This document shows positions 42,551-51,279 of a stretch of DNA of 58,753 nt, in pieces. Source of the DNA: DAOVQB01 sp023128935 (GTDB lineage: Bacteria > Eisenbacteria > RBG-16-71-46 > CAIMUX01 > WJJG01); NCBI GenBank assembly GCA_030628905.1, contig DAOVQB010000005.1, positions 1 through 58,753 of the forward strand, written 5' to 3'. The position numbers and the translations under genes were made by a program. How positions within the stretch are numbered: the first letter of the stretch is position 1; every line of letters begins with the position of its first letter. The notes under the pieces are model-generated. The model saw only the letters and a list, made by a program, of their open reading frames with translations. It searched no databases and was not told where the DNA came from.

Positions 42551-43609
42551 CTACTCGGTCAGCTCGGTGATGGCCTCGGCCTCTTCCTCGCTCTCCTCTT
42601 CAGTCCCGCCATCTTCCAGTTCATCTCTCACACCGAGGTATTTCGTCACGTCCATGCCGAAGCGAAGCCCCATACCCTCGATGAGGTCTTGGATTTCCTT
42701 GAGCGACTTCTTGCCGAAGTTCCGATACTGCAGCATATCCTGCTCGGACTTCTGGACCAGATTGCCCAGCGTGCGAATACGGGCGGCTCGAAGACAATTG
42801 GCAGAACGGACTGACAGCTCCAGCTCGTCCACACTCCGCTCGAGGAGAGTCTTGATGCGGGTGAATTCCTCATCCACAGCCTCTTCTTCTTCTTCCTCGA
42901 AAACCTCTTCGAACTTTACGAAGACGCTGAAGTGATCCCGCATGATCTTGGCCGACATCGCCAGGGCATCCTGCGGAAGAATGGAGCCATCGGTTGAAAT
43001 CTCCAGTAGGAGCTTGTCGAAGTCGATCCGCTGACCGATCCGAGCGGTTTCCACTGCGTACTTCACATGGAAAACAGGACTGAAACTCGTGTCCAACACG
43101 ATGGTCCCAACCGCGCGCTGACCCGCCTTCTGATGCTCTTCCGCAGTCACATAGCCTCTGCCTGTGACCACCTCAACCTCGATTTCCAGCTCGCCGTCCT
43201 TGTTGACGGTTGCGATGTGATGATCGGGGTTCAGGACCTTGACATCCGAGGAGATCTGGAGATCCCCGGCCTTGATCTCACCCTCGCCAACGGTCCGAAA
43301 GATCCCGGTCCGTGGACCATCCCCAAGGTGTTTGAAGCGAACTTGCTTGAGGTTCAGGACGATATCGGTCGCGTCCTCAAGCACACCCGAGATAGGCGAG
43401 AACTCGTGTAACACGCTGCCATTGTTAACCTTACAAGCTACAATCGCCACCCCTTGAAGAGAGGACAGCAGCACTCTACGCAGCGTATTGCCAAGCGTAT
43501 AGCCGAAACCTCGTTCAAGAGGCTCAATGATGAAGCGGCCGAACGTCTCCGTCGAGACCTCTTCATCCCTGATGTAGGTTTGGGGCATCTGGAGGATTTT
43601 CCATTTCAT
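42551..43609 (-). CDS. rpoA: RNA polymerase alpha subunit
   Basis: Scaffold subunit of RNA polymerase, 352 residues. The N-terminal dimerisation domain includes 'FIIEPLERGFGYTLGNTLRR' and 'VLLSSLQGVAI'. A linker rich in glutamate follows ('EEVFEEEEEEAVDEEF', about 236-251). The C-terminal DNA-binding domain has 'LERSVDELELSVRSANCLRA' and 'FGKKSLKEIQDLIEGMGL'. An acidic tail (GTEEESEEEAEAIT) extends beyond the domain. It lies between rpsD and rplQ, as usual. Confidence 0.97.
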   Translation of the reverse strand: MKWKILQMPQTYIRDEEVSTETFGRFIIEPLERGFGYTLGNTLRRVLLSSLQGVAIVACKVNNGSVLHEFSPISGVLEDATDIVLNLKQVRFKHLGDGPRTGIFRTVGEGEIKAGDLQISSDVKVLNPDHHIATVNKDGELEIEVEVVTGRGYVTAEEHQKAGQRAVGTIVLDTSFSPVFHVKYAVETARIGQRIDFDKLLLEISTDGSILPQDALAMSAKIMRDHFSVFVKFEEVFEEEEEEAVDEEFTRIKTLLERSVDELELSVRSANCLRAARIRTLGNLVQKSEQDMLQYRNFGKKSLKEIQDLIEGMGLRFGMDVTKYLGVRDELEDGGTEEESEEEAEAITELTE

Positions 43610-43673
43610 GCCTTGAACGCCTCCCAGAGTTGCGAATTCCCGGTTATCCGTGGAGTCCGGGGATCAAAGGAAC

Positions 43674-44306
43674 CTACTTCGAATAAAGCTCAACAATCAA
43701 CTGCTCCTGAATCGGAGCCGGGATCTGGTCGCGGGTCGGAGTCTGCACGACCCTCGCGCGCATTTCCTTCTCATCGATTTCCAGCCAGGGTTGGTCTTCC
43801 ATCCGCCTCCGATTCTCGAATGTGTCCTTGATGGCGGACATCTTCTTATCCTTGGGGCGAATTTCAATCACATCCCCTTCCTTCAAGGCACAGGAGGGTA
43901 TGTCAGTGATCTTGCCATTCACCATAAAGTGCCGGTGCCGGATCAGCTGCCTTGCCGCTGCCCGCGAAGCGGTGAACCCCAGACGATAGATCGTGTTGTC
44001 CAGGCGCATTTCCAGCATTTGAAGCAGGATTTCGCCCGTCACTCCCTGGCGGCGTGCAGCCTTCCCGAAATAGTTGCGGAACTGCCGCTCCAGCACTCCA
44101 TAGATGCGCCGGGCCTTCTGCTTCTCCCTCAACTGAACACCATACGGTGTTGGCCGCCGGGGGCGTCGCCCCTGCCCATGTTCACCAGGGGGATGGGCGC
44201 GGACTTCCATGGCGCACTTCTCAGAGTAGCACCGTTCTCCCTTGAGATACAGCCGGACACCCTCTCGTCTGCAGAGCTTGCACTTTGGACCATGATATAC
44301 AGCCAT
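43674..44306 (-). CDS. rpsD: 30S ribosomal protein S4
   Basis: Primary 16S rRNA-binding protein and assembly factor, 210 residues. The N-terminus has four cysteines (Cys9, Cys12, Cys26, Cys31), the zinc-binding C+ form. The S4 RNA-binding domain includes 'MLEMRLDNTIYRLGFTASRA' and 'ARQLIRHRHFMVNG'. GGAGG precedes ATG 44306. Confidence 0.97.
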   Translation of the reverse strand: MAVYHGPKCKLCRREGVRLYLKGERCYSEKCAMEVRAHPPGEHGQGRRPRRPTPYGVQLREKQKARRIYGVLERQFRNYFGKAARRQGVTGEILLQMLEMRLDNTIYRLGFTASRAAARQLIRHRHFMVNGKITDIPSCALKEGDVIEIRPKDKKMSAIKDTFENRRRMEDQPWLEIDEKEMRARVVQTPTRDQIPAPIQEQLIVELYSK

Positions 44307-44387
44307 TCAATACCTCCGCTTACAACCCGCTCACCCGTCATATACTCCCGCTGCGCACATCCACACACCCGGCGAGAAATGCGGGCT

Positions 44388-44774
44388 CTAAACCCTCCGC
44401 CTTTTCGGAGGCCGGCATCCATTGTGTGGGATCGGAGTCACATCACGGATGGCAGTCACCTCAAGTCCGGCGGCAGACAGACTGCGGATCGAGGCCTCGC
44501 GCCCCGCCCCGGGCCCCTTCACCCAGACCTCAACGCGCCTCACGCCGAGGGACATCGCAGCCTTGGCGGCGTTGTCCGCCGCCAGCTGAGCCGCAAAGGG
44601 CGTGCTCTTCCGAGAGCCCTTGAAACCCACTTTCCCAGCGCTGGCCCAGGACACCACCGCCCCAGTCAGGTCAGTGATGGAAATGATTGTGTTATTGAAT
44701 GTGGAGTGGATATGCACCACGCCGTTTGTCCCGACCTTCCGATCCTTGCGTTTTGTCCGCTTCTCACGAGCCAC
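44388..44774 (-). CDS. rpsK: 30S ribosomal protein S11
   Basis: Platform protein near the mRNA exit, 128 residues, with 'GVVHIHSTFNNTIISITDL', 'GFKGSRKSTPFAAQLAADNA' and the C-terminal 'IRDVTPIPHNGCRPPKRRRV'. It starts with GTG (44774), with GGGGAGG 9 bases upstream. Confidence 0.96.
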   Translation of the reverse strand: MAREKRTKRKDRKVGTNGVVHIHSTFNNTIISITDLTGAVVSWASAGKVGFKGSRKSTPFAAQLAADNAAKAAMSLGVRRVEVWVKGPGAGREASIRSLSAAGLEVTAIRDVTPIPHNGCRPPKRRRV

Positions 44775-44892
44775 TTAGCATTTCCTCCCCAGGGTTCGCC
44801 CGCACGCTTCTCTGACCTCAAGCCAATCCTTGGTGACTCGGGGCCGACCTTTCGGCCATGGCTTGCGCAAATGGCCAATCTCTTGAGCCAAC

Positions 44893-45282
44893 CTACCTCT
44901 TGCCCGCCTGTGGTTTCTTCTTGACCGTTCCAGAGGACCGCCGCGGTCCCTTGCGGGTGCGGGCATTCGTGTGCGTCCTCTGGCCGCGGGTCGGAAGACC
45001 ACGGCGATGGCGGATCCCACGATAGCATCCGATGTCCATCAAGCGCTTGATGTTCATCCCGATCTCGGTGTGCAATGCACCTTCGACGCGGTAGTTGCTC
45101 TCGATTTCATTTCGGAGCCGCGCTGCCTCTTCCTCGGTCAGGTTCTTGACACGCGTCGTCGGATCCACGCCTGCGGTGGCCAGGATCCTGCGGGACGAGG
45201 AAAACCCAATACCGAAGATGTAGGTCAGCGCTGCCTCGATCCTCTTCTCATTTGGAAGATCGATTCCGGCGATACGGGCCAA
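44893..45282 (-). CDS. rpsM: 30S ribosomal protein S13
   Basis: Head protein contacting the P-site tRNA, 129 residues: 'MARIAGIDLPNEKRIEAALT', 'YIFGIGFSSSRRIL' and 'GLPTRGQRTHTNARTRKGPR'. The start is TTG 45282 with GGGAGG 9 bases upstream; no ATG is available at the conserved position. Confidence 0.96.
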   Translation of the reverse strand: MARIAGIDLPNEKRIEAALTYIFGIGFSSSRRILATAGVDPTTRVKNLTEEEAARLRNEIESNYRVEGALHTEIGMNIKRLMDIGCYRGIRHRRGLPTRGQRTHTNARTRKGPRRSSGTVKKKPQAGKR

Positions 45283-45330
45283 GGCTAGTTCCTCCCTATC
45301 GTTCTCCAGTCTCCTTGAGGGCTAGACATG

Positions 45331-45447
45331 CTACCTCTGCCGCTGCTTGTGCCGTGGATTGCGTGTACAGATAATCCGCACAACGCCCTTGCGGCGTATC
45401 ACCTTGCAGTGCTCGCACATCTTCTTCACCGAAGATCTTACCTTCAT
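45331..45447 (-). CDS. rpmJ: 50S ribosomal protein L36 (zinc form)
   Basis: A 38-residue protein too short for most ORF calls: MKVRSSVKKMCEHCKVIRRK, then GVVRIICTRNPRHKQRQR. The zinc ligands Cys11, Cys14, Cys27 and His33 are all in place. It sits between map and rpsM, the usual location, but the infA gene normally found next to it is missing: only 111 bases separate it from map. Confidence 0.95.
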   Translation of the reverse strand: MKVRSSVKKMCEHCKVIRRKGVVRIICTRNPRHKQRQR

Positions 45448-45558
45448 CGCTCACACCTTCTTTCTTCATCCGGCCCCTTCAGGCACAGGCTTCTTCGGGC
45501 TTGGTCCTGCGGGCCTACAGGCCGCTCAATCCGACCCCTTTGAACCGGGTGGCTTTCC

Positions 45559-46323
45559 CTAACCCGGGTCTCCCGGTCCGGGACATGTCAGGACCCGCGG
45601 CCCATTCTCCGTGACCGCGACCGTATGCTCGAAGTGCGCCGATAGCGACCGATCGCGGGTCACAACCGTCCAACCATCCTTCTCAGTCCTGACGTCCGGA
45701 CCACCAATATTGATCATCGGTTCGATAGCCATGACCATGCCGGCTGCGAGGATCGGGCCCTCATTCGGCTGGCCGAAATTCGGGACCTGGGGCTCCTCGT
45801 GCAGTTGGGTTCCGATGCCGTGTCCCACGAGCGCCCTGACAACCGAGAACCCATGCGATTCAGCATGACTTTGAACCGCGTGGCCAATCTCGCCCAACCG
45901 CGCGCCTACCCTCGCCTTTTCGATCCCTCGGATCAGTGCCTTCTGCGCCACCGTCAGCAGGCGTTCTGTCTCAGCCGAAACCTCCCCCACAGGGAATGTC
46001 CACGCACCGTCCCCATGGTATCCGTTCTTGTACGCCCCCACATCGACGCCGACGACATCCCCCTGCTGCAACTTCCGATCGGACGGAATTCCGTGCACAA
46101 CCACCTCGTTGATCGAAATGCAGGCGCTCGCGGGAAACCCACCATAACCCTTGAACGATGGTGTCGCGTCCCGGGAGCGGATGTACTTTTCAATCTCCGC
46201 ATCCAGATCCCGCGTCGTCAGGCCCTCGGCCAGCAGCCCTTGCGCCAATCGCAGCGCACCACCAACAATCCGGGCGCTCTCAGCTATCTTCTCAATCTCG
46301 TCTGAGCACCTAATGGCAATCAT
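45559..46323 (-). CDS. map: methionine aminopeptidase, type I
   Basis: Removes the N-terminal methionine from new proteins. The 254-residue protein has all five metal ligands of the family: Asp94 and Asp105 ('VGVDVGAYKNGYHGDGAWTF'), His168 (GHGIG), Glu201 (AIEPMI) and Glu232 (HFEHTVAV), plus the substrate-gating His77 (VVHGIPS). It has no N-terminal SH3-like or zinc extension. Located in the spc-alpha junction after adk. Confidence 0.96.
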   Translation of the reverse strand: MIAIRCSDEIEKIAESARIVGGALRLAQGLLAEGLTTRDLDAEIEKYIRSRDATPSFKGYGGFPASACISINEVVVHGIPSDRKLQQGDVVGVDVGAYKNGYHGDGAWTFPVGEVSAETERLLTVAQKALIRGIEKARVGARLGEIGHAVQSHAESHGFSVVRALVGHGIGTQLHEEPQVPNFGQPNEGPILAAGMVMAIEPMINIGGPDVRTEKDGWTVVTRDRSLSAHFEHTVAVTENGPRVLTCPGPGDPG

Positions 46324-46332
46324 TCATTCCAC

Positions 46333-46977
46333 CTAGAGATCCAGGATCTCTCTGGTTTCGGCCTGGGCCCCTGCAAAACCACGATTCCCGTTGATGACAG
46401 CTAGCAACCCATTTGCCTTATAGTAGTCGATGAGAGGGGCTGTCTGGCTCTCGTAGACTGTGAGCCGGCTGCGAGCGGTCTCCTCCGTATCGTCATCTCG
46501 CTGGATGATCGGCTCGCCACAATGGTCGCAAATCCCCTCCTTCTTCGGGGGTCGGAAACCGATGTTGTAGACCGCCTTGCAGTTTGGGCAAACCCGCCGA
46601 CTCGTGAGCCGCCTGACGAGTTCATCGCTCGCCACGTCGATTTTGATCACCCGATCCAACTGCACGGCCTGCTCTCCGAGGATTCCATCAAGTCCCTCTG
46701 CCTGGGGAATCGTTCTAGGAAAACCATCCAGGATGAACCCTGCTGCGGCATCCGGCTGGGCCAGCCGCTCGCGCATCATGCCGAGAATCACTTCATCCGG
46801 CACGAGTTCGCCGTTGTTCATGTAAGCCTTGGCCCGCTTGCCCAGCTCCGTACCCGCCTTGACCGCATCTCTCAGGATGTCCCCAGTCGAGATCTGCGGG
46901 ACTCCGAGGTCCTCCTTCATCCATTCGCTGTGGGTACCCTTGCCACACCCCGGTGCCCCCAGCAAAACCACCCTCAC
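46333..46977 (-). CDS. adk: adenylate kinase (zinc LID form)
   Basis: Catalyses ATP + AMP = 2 ADP, 214 residues. P-loop GAPGCGKGT (7-15), 'FILDGFPRTIPQAEGLD' for AMP binding, and a LID domain with four cysteines (CPNC...CDHC), which marks the zinc-structured type. I chose GTG 46977 (VRVVLLGAPG) with GGGAGGAG upstream; the frame is open to 47040 but that would add 21 residues absent in the family. Confidence 0.95.
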   Translation of the reverse strand: MRVVLLGAPGCGKGTHSEWMKEDLGVPQISTGDILRDAVKAGTELGKRAKAYMNNGELVPDEVILGMMRERLAQPDAAAGFILDGFPRTIPQAEGLDGILGEQAVQLDRVIKIDVASDELVRRLTSRRVCPNCKAVYNIGFRPPKKEGICDHCGEPIIQRDDDTEETARSRLTVYESQTAPLIDYYKANGLLAVINGNRGFAGAQAETREILDL

Positions 46978-47041
46978 TGCAAACTCCTCCCGGCGCCCTT
47001 GAGAGCCCTGCCAGCACGCCAGATCCGTGCGCGCGCGCATC

Positions 47042-48358
47042 CTACATCCGCCGCCCGCCTCGCAGGCGCGTTTTCTTCAGGAATCCGTCATAGTGCCGCA
47101 CCAGGAGGTGCCCCTCGATCTGCTGCAGTGTATCGAGTGCCACACCCACCACGATCAGAAGACTGGTTCCCCCGAAGTAGAACGGCATCCCCGCCTTGTA
47201 GATCAGGATATCCGGAAGCACCGCAACAGCAGCGAGGTAGATCGCACCGGGGAAAGTGATCCTCGTCAGGATGCGATCGATATAGTTCGCTGTCGGCCTG
47301 CCCTGGCGGATTCCCGGCACAAACCCGCCATACTTCTTCATGTTCTCCGCAAGATCCACGGGGTTGAGCACAATGGCAGTGTAGAAGTAGCAGAAAAAGA
47401 TGATCATCAACGAGTAGAGCATGATGTAGATCGGCTCACCAGGGAGGAACATTCTCGTTATCGTCTCAACCACGATACTGCCAGGGAAGAAACTCCCCAG
47501 CGTGCCCGGAAAAACAATGATCGATTGGGCAAAGATAATCGGAATCACGCCGGCCGTATTCACTCTTAGCGGAATGTGTGTGCTGGTGCCTCCAACCATC
47601 TTGCGTCCTACGACCCGCTTCGGATACTGCACCGGGATCTTCCGCTGCGCCTGTGTCATCGCCACCACGACTCCGGTCACGAACAGCATCCCCACGATCA
47701 GGATGATGAGGAAGAGCATGTTGATGTCGCCGGCCCGGACTAGGCGCCAAGTATTGAGGAGCTCGACTGGGAAACGAGCCACAATCCCGATAAAAATGAT
47801 CAGTGAGATCCCGTTGCCAATCCCTCGCTCCGTGATCTGCTCACCAAGCCACATGACTAAGACGGTCCCGGCTGTGAGCGTTAGTACGGTGAGGAACTGG
47901 AACCCCAGGTGATTCATGGAGAGGAGACCAGGGATCTGATTGGCCATGCTCAACAAGTAAATGCTGATGCCGTAGGACTGGATCACTGCAAGCAGCACCG
48001 TGCCGTAGCGCGTGAACTGCGTGATCTTCTTGCGCCCTTCCTCTCCCTCTTTCCGCAGCCGCTCGAAATAGGGAATCACAGCACCAAACAGCTGCAGAAT
48101 AATGGAAGCGCTGATGTAGGGCATGATCCCCAAGGCAAAGATCGTCGCCCTACGGAAATTGCCGCCCGCAAACAGGTCGTAGAGGCCAAAGAGTCCCCCA
48201 GCCTGGGCCTGGCCAAACCAATCCGACAACGCCTTCCCGTCAATCCCAGGAGTAGTAACGTGTCCCCCCAGGCGATAGAGGATCAAGATCCCGACCGTGA
48301 AGAGGATCCTGCGCCTGAGCTCCGGGATCCGGAACATCGAATCCATCTTGCTGATCAT
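47042..48358 (-). CDS. secY: Sec translocon channel subunit SecY
   Basis: Central pore of the Sec translocase in the inner membrane, 438 residues with ten predicted transmembrane helices. Landmarks: 'LYRLGGHVTTPGIDGKALSD' at the N-terminus, 'LGIMPYISASIILQLFGAVI' (helix 2 and plug region), 'MWLGEQITERGIGNGISLII', 'IPVQYPKRVVGRKMVGGTST' on the cytosolic side, and 'PGIRQGRPTANYIDRILTRI'. GAGGAG precedes ATG 48358. Confidence 0.97.
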   Translation of the reverse strand: MISKMDSMFRIPELRRRILFTVGILILYRLGGHVTTPGIDGKALSDWFGQAQAGGLFGLYDLFAGGNFRRATIFALGIMPYISASIILQLFGAVIPYFERLRKEGEEGRKKITQFTRYGTVLLAVIQSYGISIYLLSMANQIPGLLSMNHLGFQFLTVLTLTAGTVLVMWLGEQITERGIGNGISLIIFIGIVARFPVELLNTWRLVRAGDINMLFLIILIVGMLFVTGVVVAMTQAQRKIPVQYPKRVVGRKMVGGTSTHIPLRVNTAGVIPIIFAQSIIVFPGTLGSFFPGSIVVETITRMFLPGEPIYIMLYSLMIIFFCYFYTAIVLNPVDLAENMKKYGGFVPGIRQGRPTANYIDRILTRITFPGAIYLAAVAVLPDILIYKAGMPFYFGGTSLLIVVGVALDTLQQIEGHLLVRHYDGFLKKTRLRGGRRM

Positions 48359-48373
48359 CGCTACTCCTCAGGA

Positions 48374-48823
48374 TCAACCCTTAGAAAGAATCTCGACCTT
48401 GCCATTGCTCTGATCGATCTTCTCTACTGCCGATTTGCTCGCAGCATGAACCTTGACCGTGAGGGCCTGATCGATCGTGCCGTTGCCTAACAGCTTGACC
48501 GGCACGCCCACCTGCTTGATCAGCCCTGCTTTCCGCAGCTCATCCAGACCTACGGTCGACCCTGTATCGAAGCGCGCCAGGTCGCACACATTAATGACCT
48601 GGTAGCACTTCCGAGTGGGATTCGTGAAACCCCGCTTTGGTACACGCCGCTGCAACGGCATCTGCCCGCCCTCAAACCATGGAGGGGTTCCACCCCCGCT
48701 GCGACACTTTTGTCCCTTGTGCCCTTTTGTGCAGGTTCCGCCGCGGCCGGAACCAGTCCCGCATCCGAGTCGCTTCCGTTTCTTCACCGCGCCGCGCGCC
48801 GGTTTCAGCTCATTCAGTTTCAT
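48374..48823 (-). CDS. rplO: 50S ribosomal protein L15
   Basis: Assembly protein of the large subunit, 149 residues, with the glycine/arginine-rich start 'KKRKRLGCGTGSGRGGTCTK', then 'GHKGQKCRSGGG' and 'FEGGQMPLQRRVPKRGFTNP'. The basic loop carries two cysteines (GTCTKGHKGQKC) not needed for function. 15 bases separate it from secY. Confidence 0.95.
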   Translation of the reverse strand: MKLNELKPARGAVKKRKRLGCGTGSGRGGTCTKGHKGQKCRSGGGTPPWFEGGQMPLQRRVPKRGFTNPTRKCYQVINVCDLARFDTGSTVGLDELRKAGLIKQVGVPVKLLGNGTIDQALTVKVHAASKSAVEKIDQSNGKVEILSKG

Positions 48824-48859
48824 AATCGTTCCTCGAGCCGCTTAGGCCTCTCTCTGAAA

Positions 48860-49045
48860 CTACCGCGCGACCTGCTCTACGCGCACCAGATGCGCAACAA
48901 CCCGGATCATGCCCCGGATCTGCGGTGTCTCTTCGTGCTCTACGGTGTGGTGGAGCCGCCTGATACCCAGCGCACGGATGGTGCGCTTCTGCTTTTCAAG
49001 GCGATTAATCGCGCTCCTGATCTGCGTAATCCTGATCTTGCCCAT
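48860..49045 (-). CDS. rpmD: 50S ribosomal protein L30
   Basis: A 61-residue protein starting MGKIRITQIRSAINRLEKQK, with 'TIRALGIRRLHHTVEHEETP' and 'IRGMIRVVAHLVRVEQ'. ATG 49045 lies inside the last 41 bases of rpsE, in another frame, and its ribosome-binding site (GGAGAGA) is within rpsE. Confidence 0.94.
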   Translation of the reverse strand: MGKIRITQIRSAINRLEKQKRTIRALGIRRLHHTVEHEETPQIRGMIRVVAHLVRVEQVAR

Positions 49046-49589
49046 TGGTCTCTCCTGCAGCAAAGCCAAGCACTTCGCTTACCCTCTTTCCCCTGCGTCG
49101 GGCAACTTCGCCTGCACTCCGGAGGCTCCTGAGCCCCCTGACTGTGGCCTTCACCATATTATGCGGATTATTGGATCCGAGGCTCTTCGTGAGCACATCC
49201 TGCACGCCGGCAAGCTCAAGAACCGTCCGGACCACACTGCCGGCAATTACGCCGGTCCCAGGAGATGCGGGCTTCAGCATGACCTTCGCCGCGCCGTAGC
49301 GCATGGTGATCGCGTAGGGCAGCGTCCCCTTGTGGAGCGGAACGTTGAACACCGATCTGCGTGCTGCTTCCGTGCCCTTGCGAATGGCGTCCGAAATCTC
49401 GTTCGCCTTGCCCAATCCGACTCCTACCCGGCCCGACTTATTGCCCACCGCCACGATGGCATTGAAGCTGAAACGACGCCCACCCTTAACGACCTTGGCC
49501 ACCCGATTCACAAAGATGAGCCGATCCTCTAATTCGGGCTCCATGCCACGTTCCATGCGCTCAGCCCGGTCTCGCCTATCCCGATTCAA
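49005..49589 (-). CDS. rpsE: 30S ribosomal protein S5
   Basis: Small-subunit protein involved in decoding accuracy, 194 residues: 'EDRLIFVNRVAKVVKGGRRF', 'FNAIVAVGNKSGRVGVGLGK' and 'GVIAGSVVRTVLELAGVQDV'. It starts with TTG 49589 (AGGAGGT 6 bases upstream). The C-terminal residues GETNGQDQDYADQERD extend past the conserved end and are encoded within the overlap with rpmD. Confidence 0.95.
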   Translation of the reverse strand: MNRDRRDRAERMERGMEPELEDRLIFVNRVAKVVKGGRRFSFNAIVAVGNKSGRVGVGLGKANEISDAIRKGTEAARRSVFNVPLHKGTLPYAITMRYGAAKVMLKPASPGTGVIAGSVVRTVLELAGVQDVLTKSLGSNNPHNMVKATVRGLRSLRSAGEVARRRGKRVSEVLGFAAGETNGQDQDYADQERD

Positions 49590-49707
49590 CCTAGACCTCC
49601 TTCGCTTCTTCCCGAAGGCTTTCCCGTCTGCAATGCTTTCTCTACAGCTCGTCCCCCGCCGAAGACCTGTTGCTGCACTTCTCTAAGTGGGCATCGCAGG
49701 AGTGGGG

Positions 49708-50079
49708 CTAAAACTCCAAACCAGCCTCGCGGGCACTATCCGCCAAGGCCTTCACACGCCCATGATAGCGGTAGCCACCACGGTCGAAAGCCACCTGCTT
49801 GATGCCCTTTTCGGTAGCGCGCGCCGTAATGAGTTTTCCGAGTTCCTTGCTGGCTTGGGTCTTTACCTTTCCCTTGAGCGTGTCCCGCAGCTCGGGACTC
49901 AGTGTCGAGGCACCGACCAGGGTCACGCCCTGCACGTCATCGATAATCTGCGCATAAATATGCATGCGACTCCGGAATACACACAACCTCGGCCGATTGG
50001 CGCTACCGGAGAGGTTCTTCCGGATCCGCCGGTGCCGCTTCATACGACTCTCACGGTGCTCCTTCGCAACAGATCTCAT
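49708..50079 (-). CDS. rplR: 50S ribosomal protein L18
   Basis: 5S rRNA-binding protein, 123 residues: 'RHRRIRKNLSGSANRPRLCV' then 'FRSRMHIYAQIIDDVQGVTL' and 'VAFDRGGYRYHGRVKALADS'. GTGGAGGT precedes ATG 50079. A spacer of 118 bases before rpsE has no visible gene. Confidence 0.96.
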   Translation of the reverse strand: MRSVAKEHRESRMKRHRRIRKNLSGSANRPRLCVFRSRMHIYAQIIDDVQGVTLVGASTLSPELRDTLKGKVKTQASKELGKLITARATEKGIKQVAFDRGGYRYHGRVKALADSAREAGLEF

Positions 50080-50094
50080 TCTACAGTACCTCCA

Positions 50095-50634
50095 CTAAGC
50101 ACCGGACTTGCCAGTCTTGCGCCGCACGTATTCGTTCTCGTAGCGAATCCCCTTGCCATGATATGGTTCGGGCTTCTTGAGCGCCCGGATCTCAGCAGCA
50201 ACTTGGCCAACCCTCTGTCTGTCGATACCCGCGAGCTTGATTCGCGGGGGCCGCCGGGACACCTCGACCGCAACGTCGTCAGGAACCGTGTACTCCGTAT
50301 TGTGATCGAAACCGAGAGCCATCACCAATGTCTTGCCCTTCAGCTCCACGCGGTAGCCCGTTCCGTGCACCTCGAGGACTTTTGCGAACCCTTCGCGTAC
50401 ACCGACCACTAGATTGTTGAGGATCGTTCTGGTTGTTCCCCAGAGACTATTGGTCCTCTTGGTCGGATTGGGATTCGAAACTCGCAGCACACCCTTATCC
50501 AGTTGGACTTTTATCTCGGGCACCACCGTCCATTCCAACTGACCCTTGGGGCCTTTCACGATTACGCGTCGCCCTTCCAGCTTCAAATCTACTCCAGAAG
50601 GGATTGATATGGGCATTTTCCCAATACGGGACAT
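50095..50634 (-). CDS. rplF: 50S ribosomal protein L6
   Basis: Binds 23S rRNA near the factor-binding site, 179 residues starting MSRIGKMPISIPSGVDLKLE and ending in the signature 'PEPYHGKGIRYENEYVRRKT' then GKSGA. The frame is open to 50961, but this upstream part runs through a dispersed repeat and antisense to nothing, and the conserved start is ATG 50634. Confidence 0.96.
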   Translation of the reverse strand: MSRIGKMPISIPSGVDLKLEGRRVIVKGPKGQLEWTVVPEIKVQLDKGVLRVSNPNPTKRTNSLWGTTRTILNNLVVGVREGFAKVLEVHGTGYRVELKGKTLVMALGFDHNTEYTVPDDVAVEVSRRPPRIKLAGIDRQRVGQVAAEIRALKKPEPYHGKGIRYENEYVRRKTGKSGA

Positions 50635-50691
50635 GATGTACCTACTTTCGCACCAGGCTTCTCCAAGATCCCACCAGACCTGGCTGTCCTT

Positions 50692-50762
50692 ACCGCGCCT
50701 CGTCCTCGACGGTGCGGTTCTCGCCGAAAACGGGAAGTTATTCCTGCGCGAGCCCTTACCAG
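50692..50762 (-). repeat. copy B of the dispersed ~70-bp repeat, between rpsH and rplF
   Basis: On the minus strand this matches 26168-26240 at about 90% identity. It begins exactly at the stop codon of rpsH (TGGTAAGGGC) and fills over half of the 121-base gap before rplF. Confidence 0.8.
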
Positions 50763-51157
50763 ACACTCCCCACGAGTTCCCCACCAACTCCAGCCTGGGA
50801 AGCTTCCGCACCGGATAGCACTCCCTTGGGGCTCGATATAATAGCTGTCCCCAGTCCGCCGCGGATCCGTGGGATCTCGCCTTTCCCAATGTATACCCGC
50901 CTGCCCGGCGTGCTGATTCTGTCGATTCCTTCGATGATGGAGCTCCCATCAACGCGATCATATTTGAGGTAGATCCTCAAGATGCCTTGGCGGCCATCCT
51001 CAATCCGCTTGTAATTCCTGATGTATCCCTCCCGGAGGAGGAGCTTGATGATCTCCTCCTTGTATCCGGAAGCAGGTGCATCAAGGCGCTGGTGTTTGAC
51101 CCGCGTCGCATTCCGTATCATCGTCAGGAAGTCCGCAATCGGGTCGCTGACGCTCAT
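50756..51157 (-). CDS. rpsH: 30S ribosomal protein S8
   Basis: 16S rRNA assembly protein, 133 residues: 'SVSDPIADFLTMIRNATRVK', 'LLREGYIRNYKRIEDGRQGI', 'ISTPGRRVYIGKGEIPRIRG' and the end 'SPKGVLSGAEASQAGVGGEL' then VGSVW. Its stop codon lies in the first bases of a dispersed repeat copy. Confidence 0.96.
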   Translation of the reverse strand: MSVSDPIADFLTMIRNATRVKHQRLDAPASGYKEEIIKLLLREGYIRNYKRIEDGRQGILRIYLKYDRVDGSSIIEGIDRISTPGRRVYIGKGEIPRIRGGLGTAIISSPKGVLSGAEASQAGVGGELVGSVW

Positions 51158-51279
51158 CCGAATCTCTCCTTGCTTATGGCTTTATGCCTCAATAATGCAA
51201 TCCCACAGGTGACCCTCAAACCCCGCGGGCCCCACCCCCGGCCACGCCGGCGGCCGAGGAAACCGGGACAAGCGAACAC

